NCBI GenBank assembly: GCA_000495505.1 | Contig: CP006833.1 | Coordinates: forward strand, 1,550,001-1,614,000 | Source of the DNA: Campylobacter fetus subsp. testudinum 03-427 | Lineage (GTDB): Bacteria > Campylobacterota > Campylobacteria > Campylobacterales > Campylobacteraceae | Reading direction: 5' to 3' | Length of the DNA stretch: 64,000 nt | In this document: positions 44,043 through 50,343 of the stretch, piece by piece | Numbering within the stretch: the first letter of the stretch is position 1 | Layout: every line of letters begins with the position of its first letter | The notes under the pieces: model-generated | The model's database searches: none | Told to the model about the DNA's origin: nothing | Seen by the model: the letters and a program-made list of their open reading frames with translations, nothing else | Position numbers and translations under genes: made by a program

Positions 44043-45406
44043 GAATTTTGATATATGCATATGGATTTATAGGCAAAAACAACTACGAATTTATGAAGCA
44101 ATTTTTTGATGAAGTTTATGTATATGATGATATGTTAAGTGATTTAAACTATCAAAAGCAGTTTATCAAAACACTTAAAAACAGTAAATTTGATTCTATA
44201 CTAGTAAGCGTGGCAAATAAAAATACTTATAAAAATATCAAAGATAATCTCAGAGAAATATTTCCTGAAAATATCATACATTTTGCACCTATCTTTATGG
44301 AAAAACCAAGCGATTTATTTTTAAACTTTATAGCTGATAAATTTGATAAAAATTTGATAAAAAATTTTGACTTAGAAAAGATACAAAATAGACTCAAGGA
44401 GCTAAAAACTATCTATTTTGAATTTAGAGCAAATTTCGATAAAGAGATGTTAAATAAAAGAAAATCAATAGATGGACAATACGCCGATCTAGATATATTT
44501 GGAAAACTTTACAAAACAGCATCTATAAATACAAAAACTTTTAATATCAATTATCCGGGATTTAGCGTATCTTATAATGCTAATTGTGATAGCAGAAGCT
44601 TTTATTTTAAAGATAAAATCGACTTTAAAAAACTGCAAAATAGAGATAAAAAACTAATTGTACTATTTGGAAATAGCTTTATAAGGCATGATTGGCTAAA
44701 AACAGACAAAGGTGGAATTAGTGATTTTATGAAGATAAATTTAAAAAATCAAATAATAATCAATGCTGCTATACATGGTGCGACCTTATACGAACAACTA
44801 CTTGTTTATAATGCTCTATTTTATAAGCTCAAACCCGATGTAATCATGAGTTTTTTTGGAGGTACGGACTACTTTCATGCTATGTTAGGAGATGAAATAC
44901 TATTAAAAAATCATTCAATCATTTACAACACAAGCATCAGCGAAGTAGATACTAAAGAACTATTTAAAAGCAGTTTACCTCTATATCTGGATTATACTTA
45001 TAGTCTTAAAAAATTAGTTAAAGAGCCTCCAAATTTAAAAGAAATCTGCAATGCGCTTTATGATAGATATGTTCAATTTTATAGTGTGGTAAATGCAAAT
45101 GGTGGATTATTTTTAGGATTTTTACAACCGTTTTTAAGTAAGAAAAAGTATTTAACACCTAAAGAGCAAGAACTAAATAAACCAAATAGCATAGAAAATG
45201 AAATTTTAAAAACAACAAATAATTTTATAGATGAGTTTAACAAAACAAGTTTCAATTTAAAAAATTATACAGATCTAAATGAGATTATAAAAGATGAGTC
45301 TGAAATCTGTTTTTATGACCATTGGCTGCACTGCACAAAGTATGCAAATGAAAAAATTTCCAAAGCCATACTAAAACAATTAAAGGCTCAGGAGATAGAC
45401 AATTGA
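44039..45406 (+). CDS. SGNH-hydrolase-like protein, paralogue B (catalytic residues kept)
   Basis: The 455-residue paralogue of the preceding gene overlaps it by ATGA. It has LFGNSFIRH (Ser213 nucleophile), IINAAIHGATL (block II), SFFGGTDYF (block III) and YDHWLHCTKYA (Asp427, His431). The Asp-His spacing is one residue longer than the usual D-x-x-H, so the assignment is by order of blocks rather than an exact motif. The likely role is transfer or removal of an acetyl or other acyl group on the glycan. The first 31 residues are nearly identical to paralogue A. Confidence 0.68.
   Translation: MRILIYAYGFIGKNNYEFMKQFFDEVYVYDDMLSDLNYQKQFIKTLKNSKFDSILVSVANKNTYKNIKDNLREIFPENIIHFAPIFMEKPSDLFLNFIADKFDKNLIKNFDLEKIQNRLKELKTIYFEFRANFDKEMLNKRKSIDGQYADLDIFGKLYKTASINTKTFNINYPGFSVSYNANCDSRSFYFKDKIDFKKLQNRDKKLIVLFGNSFIRHDWLKTDKGGISDFMKINLKNQIIINAAIHGATLYEQLLVYNALFYKLKPDVIMSFFGGTDYFHAMLGDEILLKNHSIIYNTSISEVDTKELFKSSLPLYLDYTYSLKKLVKEPPNLKEICNALYDRYVQFYSVVNANGGLFLGFLQPFLSKKKYLTPKEQELNKPNSIENEILKTTNNFIDEFNKTSFNLKNYTDLNEIIKDESEICFYDHWLHCTKYANEKISKAILKQLKAQEIDN
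44057..44138 (+). repeat. Direct repeat, copy B (82 bp)
   Basis: Identical to 42702-42783, offset 1355 bases. An exchange between copies would fuse the two paralogues. Confidence 0.93.
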
Positions 45407-46749
45407 GTAAAATTTTTATCTATCCAAGCGGCTTAAATGCTAAAATTCTAGCATTCCATATAGAAAAATTATATAATAAACAGCCTATTTTTATAGATGA
45501 CAGTGATTATGAAACTAGTATAGAAAATAGAAAAAAAATTATTAAAAACGATGATATTATTTTACTGGCCAGCAAAACTTATGAGCAAAATCTTATATCA
45601 AATTTAGAAAAATTTGATATAGAAAACTACTGTGATGGTATATCACTTATAGCCAAAAAGTTAAATAAAATTTATAAAAATAAGTTTGGGTACTCTATAG
45701 GAGTAATTCTTGAAAAAAATATTAACGACAAATACCTAAATATCCCATATAACGGATATGAGCTAAACTCGCAAATAGTATATTTTACCCAAAATCAAAT
45801 AGCATATGAAGAAGCTAAAAAACGATTTAAAAATGTAGTTATGGCTAGCTCTTGGTGGCTTTCATATTTTGATTTTGTAACATGCTACATATCTAGTGAT
45901 TATCTGCTTGGATATAATATGCCAGATGTTAAAACATTTGTTCTTGGAAACTATTATTATGTTGGAGCGTTTCATGATTTTTATCATAGCAAAGAAGATA
46001 TTTATGAAAAAGTAGGATTTATGGCTAGTAGAATGGACAGCTTTACACTAGCTCACGCTAAAGAATTTTACGAAAATTTAAAGCCTGTTTTTTCTAAATT
46101 TAACAATGGGGGGGGGTTACTGAAATTAGGGTATAAAAGCATAGAAAGCGATATGAAAAATTATGTTTGGAGACAACATACAGATACAATTATTATTCCA
46201 ATTGCTGAAAATAAACATTATGGTTTTAAAGATATGTTAGTAAAATTTGCTAAAATACTTTTAGAAAACGGATTTAGAGTTCTTTTTAAAGCTCACTATC
46301 AGCATAAAGAACTTTTAAATACATATGAAAAAGATATACAAAATCTTAGCAAATATCAAAACTTCGTTCTATACACAAAACCACATCTAAGTCTTGATGA
46401 GCTTGAACGAAGTATAACTTTAGTTGAATTTAGAAGCAGCTTGAATTATACATACGCACTGATAACTAAAAAACCTAGTATATTATTGATTCCACCTAGC
46501 GTAACTAAAAATAGAATAGATTTAAAAAACAACTTTTATAATAAAAACCTACATATCGAATTAACCGATCTAAATAGCGCTTTACAAATGGTAAAAATTT
46601 TACAAAATGATAGCAATGTTCAAAAATTACATAAAAAAATGATAGAATACTACATACAATATGAAATGTACTCTTATGATGATATACTAGAATTCATACA
46701 AAACTATCATCTGAAGCAGTTAAAACTAAGACAAAATTTACTTGATTAA
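45403..46749 (+). CDS. TagF-like YPNG family member 7, divergent, phase-variable (G9, on)
   Basis: The 448-residue protein starts MSKIFIYPSGLNAKILA from TTG with GGAG upstream. It is the most divergent member. The His loop is weak (GAFHDFYHSK), G-Y-P-S-L-D reads GYKSIE, RPHP reads FKAHYQ, and SDxSS reads VEFRSSLNYTYAL. The final KKPSILLIPP and KNLHIEL still match the family. The catalytic set is therefore doubtful. The G9 tract (46108-46116) encodes Asn-Gly-Gly-Gly-Leu at 235-239 in mid-protein and is in frame. It overlaps the SGNH-like gene. Confidence 0.68.
   Translation: MSKIFIYPSGLNAKILAFHIEKLYNKQPIFIDDSDYETSIENRKKIIKNDDIILLASKTYEQNLISNLEKFDIENYCDGISLIAKKLNKIYKNKFGYSIGVILEKNINDKYLNIPYNGYELNSQIVYFTQNQIAYEEAKKRFKNVVMASSWWLSYFDFVTCYISSDYLLGYNMPDVKTFVLGNYYYVGAFHDFYHSKEDIYEKVGFMASRMDSFTLAHAKEFYENLKPVFSKFNNGGGLLKLGYKSIESDMKNYVWRQHTDTIIIPIAENKHYGFKDMLVKFAKILLENGFRVLFKAHYQHKELLNTYEKDIQNLSKYQNFVLYTKPHLSLDELERSITLVEFRSSLNYTYALITKKPSILLIPPSVTKNRIDLKNNFYNKNLHIELTDLNSALQMVKILQNDSNVQKLHKKMIEYYIQYEMYSYDDILEFIQNYHLKQLKLRQNLLD
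46108..46116 (+). repeat. Poly-G contingency tract, G9
   Basis: Nine consecutive G in YPNG-family gene 7; frame open (on). Confidence 0.95.
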
Positions 46750-46758
46750 AGGAGACAA

Positions 46759-48123
46759 ATGCACTATTTTATATATCCAAATGGAGGGCATTCAAAAATG
46801 CTTGCTCACAATCTTGATTTGCTGGGTCATTCATATACTTTTTTGGATGATTATAAAAATTTTATGAGTTTAGAATCAAATTTAAAACTCATAAAAGCTA
46901 ATGGGGGGGGGGGTATAGAGCAAAATAGCCCTGTTCTTTTAGCTTGCGATAGTTGCTCATATAAGACTAGAGCTATTAGAAAAAAACTCATTTCAAATTT
47001 AGAAAATCTAAATATAAAATGGGCTGATGGATTTGAATTTATAGCAGATGAGCTTTTAAAATTTGAAAATATCAACTTAGAAAATAGCGTGGCGATTCTC
47101 ACTACAGCACTATTTAAAAATAGACATTACGGTAGTATTTTTGATATTTTGTTAAAAAATAAAGTAAATATCTTCATAGTAAATAGCTACATACAAAATT
47201 ATAAAAGTGACAAAGGATTTATGGGGCTTTCAAATATCTTGATACCGACCAACTCTCTAAAATATTATAAATTTAAAATCGTTCTTTCAAGCGTAAATCT
47301 AAGCTATCAAAACATATGTTTTACTCATAAAAACTCGTTTGCAATGGTATTTTCACATCATCTTACCATGCTTAGAAGTTTTATTTTCACGCATAAAATT
47401 TGTGATATCTCAAAACAAGAAAGTATAGACACTTTTGGTAGTGCTGTGGATTGCTACTACGTGGCGATGATGAAAAGCGATCACAAATACTTTAATGCTC
47501 TAAATAGCAAAGCTAAACTTTTAAACTTAGGCTATCCCAGCATTGATCAACAGATAAAATCATACACCCCAAATGATCCTCAAAAGTGTGTTTTAGTGCT
47601 ATTTAGACATTCTAAAGCGTATAAAAAAATCATTGAAGTTATGGACAAACTTTTAAACTTAGGTTATGAAGTTATATTCCGCCCTGTTCCAACATTTGAA
47701 AACAATAGTGATAACTTAGAAATAAAAAACCACTTTTTAGGTCGCAAAAACTTTACCTACGATACCGATCCAAAGGTATCCAACCAAACTTTACAAAAAT
47801 CTATGTGTGCTATAGGGGACTATTCATCAACCATATTTAGTTTTCCATTTACTACTCTTAGACCTTGTTTGTTATTTTATCCAACAGAAATAATGGGAGA
47901 TAAATTTGAGATAGAAACCATAAATGGCAAAACACTGAGTTTGGCAGATAAAAACTTACACATAGTATCTAGAAACGTAGATGAACTGATACAAAACATA
48001 GAAAATCTAAATTTAGATGAATGGAAAGAGCGTATTTTAAACTACAGAAATAATGAAATTTACAACCTTGGTCACTCAAGTGAAGCTATTGCTCAGTTTA
48101 TACTTGATAAAATAAAAACATAA
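46759..48123 (+). CDS. TagF-like YPNG family member 8, phase-variable (G11, on)
   Basis: The 454-residue protein starts MHYFIYPNGGHSK behind AAAGGAGA. The first about 50 residues are shared with gene 41276. Motifs: FSHHLTML (His loop), GYPSID, FRPVPTF in place of RPHP, and GDYSSTIFSFPFTTLRP. It ends YNLGHSSEAIAQFI. The G11 tract (46903-46913) is the longest in the window and encodes four glycines at 49-52. It is in frame, so it is on with one glycine more than its sister. It directly precedes the phosphoramidate gene set. Confidence 0.74.
   Translation: MHYFIYPNGGHSKMLAHNLDLLGHSYTFLDDYKNFMSLESNLKLIKANGGGGIEQNSPVLLACDSCSYKTRAIRKKLISNLENLNIKWADGFEFIADELLKFENINLENSVAILTTALFKNRHYGSIFDILLKNKVNIFIVNSYIQNYKSDKGFMGLSNILIPTNSLKYYKFKIVLSSVNLSYQNICFTHKNSFAMVFSHHLTMLRSFIFTHKICDISKQESIDTFGSAVDCYYVAMMKSDHKYFNALNSKAKLLNLGYPSIDQQIKSYTPNDPQKCVLVLFRHSKAYKKIIEVMDKLLNLGYEVIFRPVPTFENNSDNLEIKNHFLGRKNFTYDTDPKVSNQTLQKSMCAIGDYSSTIFSFPFTTLRPCLLFYPTEIMGDKFEIETINGKTLSLADKNLHIVSRNVDELIQNIENLNLDEWKERILNYRNNEIYNLGHSSEAIAQFILDKIKT
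46762..46911 (+). repeat. Duplicated N-terminal module, copy B (150 bp)
   Basis: Matches 41285-41434 with two single-base differences, offset 5477 bases. Confidence 0.93.
46903..46913 (+). repeat. Poly-G contingency tract, G11
   Basis: Eleven consecutive G in YPNG-family gene 8; frame open (on). Longest tract of the set. Confidence 0.95.
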
Positions 48124-48144
48124 AATAACAACAAAGGAGAACCG

Positions 48145-48657
48145 GTGATTATCTGGATAATGGGATTAGCGGGTAGCGGAAAGACAACTTTGGCAAAAGA
48201 GTTACGCAATCAGCTGCAAAACTCCATTTATATAGACGGTGACGAATTTAGAGAGGTATTTGGAAGCATTAATTATGATAAAAATTCTCGTATCAAAATC
48301 GCAATGCAAAAAGCAAGACTCGCAAATGCACTATCAAAACAAGGATTCACGGTGATCTGCACTGCTATTTCTATGTTTGAACAAAATTATAAATTCAACC
48401 GAAACTTAGATGAAAAATATATCGAAATTTATTTAAAATGCGAATTTGACGAACTAGTAAAACGTGATCAAAAAGGGCTTTATACCGGTGCGCTTAGCAA
48501 ACAGATAAAAAACGTAGTCGGTGTAGATATCAAGTACGATGAGCCAAATGCCGATATTACGCTAGACAGTTCAGATTTTTCAAATTTGCAGACAAATTTA
48601 GATAAAATATTAAATTTACTAAAACGTCAAAAAAGTGAAAAATTACAAAATAATTAA
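48145..48657 (+). CDS. CysC-like kinase; candidate cytidine diphosphoramidate kinase (Cj1415-like)
   Basis: The 170-residue protein has the P-loop GLAGSGKTT (7-15), YIDGDEFRE and later KGLYTGAL, as in adenylyl-sulfate kinases. In C. jejuni the CysC-like Cj1415 phosphorylates the 3'-OH of cytidine diphosphoramidate in the MeOPN pathway. The neighbours here match Cj1416-Cj1420, so that role is more likely than sulfate activation. Start is GTG with AAAGGAGAA. In C. jejuni this gene ends the transcribed block; here it comes first. Confidence 0.82.
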   Translation: MIIWIMGLAGSGKTTLAKELRNQLQNSIYIDGDEFREVFGSINYDKNSRIKIAMQKARLANALSKQGFTVICTAISMFEQNYKFNRNLDEKYIEIYLKCEFDELVKRDQKGLYTGALSKQIKNVVGVDIKYDEPNADITLDSSDFSNLQTNLDKILNLLKRQKSEKLQNN

Positions 48658-48679
48658 CCGTTAATTTAAAGGATTAGTA

Positions 48680-49441
48680 TTGAAACAAGGAGATTTTAGC
48701 GAAGTAGCAAAATTCTATCACAATAGACCTGCTTACAACTATGAGCTTATCAAAAATATATTAAAGTGTGCAAATTTAAAAGATGATTTTTGTATTGCAG
48801 AAGTAGGAGCCGGGACAGGAAAATTAACTGCTATTTTAAAAGAATTAGCGCCAAAAGCAAAAATAGTCGCAGTAGAGCCAAACGATGAGATGAGAGAGAT
48901 AGGGCAAAAAACTGTAGAAAACGTAACTTGGATAAAAGGGAGTGGTGAAGATACAAAACTACATAATGATAGCGCGGATATACTATTTATGGCTAGCAGT
49001 TTTCACTGGACAGACCCTACTCTTAGTCTTCCTGAGTTTAAACGCGTGCTTAAAAAAAATGGATATTTTTGTGCACTATGGAATCCTAGAGAGATAGAAA
49101 AAGGAACTGTATTTGATGAGATAGAATGCGAGATAAAAAATATGCTGCCAAATCTAAATCGTGTTAGCTCAGGTACTCAAAATAGTAAAAATTGGATAGA
49201 AATTATACAAAGTACAAAAGATTTCAAAGATTGCATGTACATGGCGATGCCTTATATAGAAAATATGAGTAAAGAACGCTATATAGGAGCTTGGCAAAGT
49301 GTAAATGATATACAAGCACAAGCTGGGGGGGGGTCTAAGTGGAATGAGATATTAAAAATGATAGAAGATAAAATCTCAGGCTTAGATGAATTAAAAGTAA
49401 AATACACCATCAAAGCCTATCTAGCAAAAAGTACTAAATAA
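48680..49441 (+). CDS. Methyltransferase, candidate MeOPN methyltransferase (Cj1420/Cj1419-like), phase-variable (G9, on)
   Basis: The 253-residue class I enzyme has FCIAEVGAGTGKLT (SAM loop), VAVEPNDEMREIG, SADILFMASSFHWTD and FKRVLKKNGYFCALWNPRE, the Methyltransf_11 pattern. Start TTG behind AAAGGATT. The G9 tract (49325-49333) encodes Ala-Gly-Gly-Gly-Ser near residues 215-219, after the catalytic core. It is paralogous to the next gene. Position between the CysC-like and glutamine-kinase-like genes indicates methylation of the phosphoramidate group, by analogy with C. jejuni, where Cj1420 is also reported phase-variable. Confidence 0.8.
   Translation: MKQGDFSEVAKFYHNRPAYNYELIKNILKCANLKDDFCIAEVGAGTGKLTAILKELAPKAKIVAVEPNDEMREIGQKTVENVTWIKGSGEDTKLHNDSADILFMASSFHWTDPTLSLPEFKRVLKKNGYFCALWNPREIEKGTVFDEIECEIKNMLPNLNRVSSGTQNSKNWIEIIQSTKDFKDCMYMAMPYIENMSKERYIGAWQSVNDIQAQAGGGSKWNEILKMIEDKISGLDELKVKYTIKAYLAKSTK
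49325..49333 (+). repeat. Poly-G contingency tract, G9
   Basis: Nine consecutive G in the first MeOPN-type methyltransferase gene; frame open (on). Confidence 0.95.
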
Positions 49442-49458
49442 TGTAATTAATGAAAATT

Positions 49459-49540
49459 TAGGCAAATTTGCCTATGATATTATGTATCACATATATCACA
49501 AAGCAGTCTACTTTAAGCGAGCTTAAAATATCGCTTAAAG
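49459..49540. repeat. Two inverted repeats in the gap between the methyltransferase genes
   Basis: TAGGCAAATTTGCCTA (49459-49474) is a 16-base palindrome. CTTTAAGCGA (49511-49520) and TCGCTTAAAG (49531-49540) are perfect 10-base arms around a 10-base loop. No T-run follows, so these may be attenuator or RNA-stability structures rather than a terminator. This 125-base gap is one of the largest in the island. Confidence 0.55.
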
Positions 49541-49566
49541 CAAATAAAAATTAAAAAAGGGAAAAT

Positions 49567-50343
49567 ATGCAAAAAGATCTAATAGAACAAGATTGGGATT
49601 ATACAAAACACGCAGAATTCTACTCATATAGACCAAATTACGCAAAACAAGCAATTGATATTTTAGCATTTTATGCATGCAGAAATGGGGGGGGGTATGA
49701 AGATATGAGCGTAGCCGATATCGGTGCTGGAAGTGGAAATTTAAGTCTTATGTTAGATGAAATAGGGCTAAAAGTGACTGCAGTAGAACCAAATGACGCT
49801 ATGAGAAGTATAGGTGAAAAACGTCTGCAAAATGTAACATGGGTAAGAGCAAACGGCACTAATACGACGCTAATGAAAGATAAATTTGACTGGGTTACTT
49901 TTGGCTCCAGCTTTAATGTAATGGACAGAAACATAGCACTAAAAGAAGCACACAGAATCCTAAAAAAAGACGGAGTTATGAGTGCCATGTGGAATCACAG
50001 AGATCTAAACGATCCTATACAGAAAATAGCACAAGATATTATAAAAAGCTTTATTAAAGATTATAGTGGCGGAGTTAGACGTGAAGATCAAAGACCGATT
50101 TTAGAAGCCCATTCTAATCTTTTTAAAGATATATTTTACATAGAGCAAGACTTCTACTTTCATCAAAGCATAGAAAACTATATCTTAGCATGGAAAAGCG
50201 TAAAAAATAGCTTTTGGGATTTAGAAACAAAAGAAGGGAGCGAACTATTTGGACACATCTGCTCTAAGCTTAGAAAAGAGCTTCCAAAAGAGTTTGACAT
50301 ACGTTATACTACAAGAGCTTGGAGCGTAACAAAAGTAAGATGA
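49567..50343 (+). CDS. Methyltransferase, candidate MeOPN methyltransferase (Cj1419/Cj1420-like), phase-variable (G9, on)
   Basis: The 258-residue paralogue of the preceding gene has MSVADIGAGSGNLSLM as SAM loop, VTAVEPNDAMRSIG, FGSSFNVMDR and HRILKKDGVMSAMWNHRD. The G9 tract (49687-49695) lies early, at residues 41-43 in RNGGGYED just before the SAM loop, so a slip destroys the whole enzyme. It is in frame. AAAAAAGGG lies upstream. It overlaps the next gene by ATGA. With both methyltransferases on separate switches, unmethylated phosphoramidate could be an alternative product (inference). Confidence 0.8.
   Translation: MQKDLIEQDWDYTKHAEFYSYRPNYAKQAIDILAFYACRNGGGYEDMSVADIGAGSGNLSLMLDEIGLKVTAVEPNDAMRSIGEKRLQNVTWVRANGTNTTLMKDKFDWVTFGSSFNVMDRNIALKEAHRILKKDGVMSAMWNHRDLNDPIQKIAQDIIKSFIKDYSGGVRREDQRPILEAHSNLFKDIFYIEQDFYFHQSIENYILAWKSVKNSFWDLETKEGSELFGHICSKLRKELPKEFDIRYTTRAWSVTKVR
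49687..49695 (+). repeat. Poly-G contingency tract, G9
   Basis: Nine consecutive G in the second MeOPN-type methyltransferase gene; frame open (on). This is the last tract of the array. Confidence 0.95.

Noticed and set aside
48145-48657. Sulfate assimilation CysC
   Set aside because: No sulfate adenylyltransferase or reductase genes are nearby; the neighbours are MeOPN pathway homologues, where a CysC-like kinase is expected.
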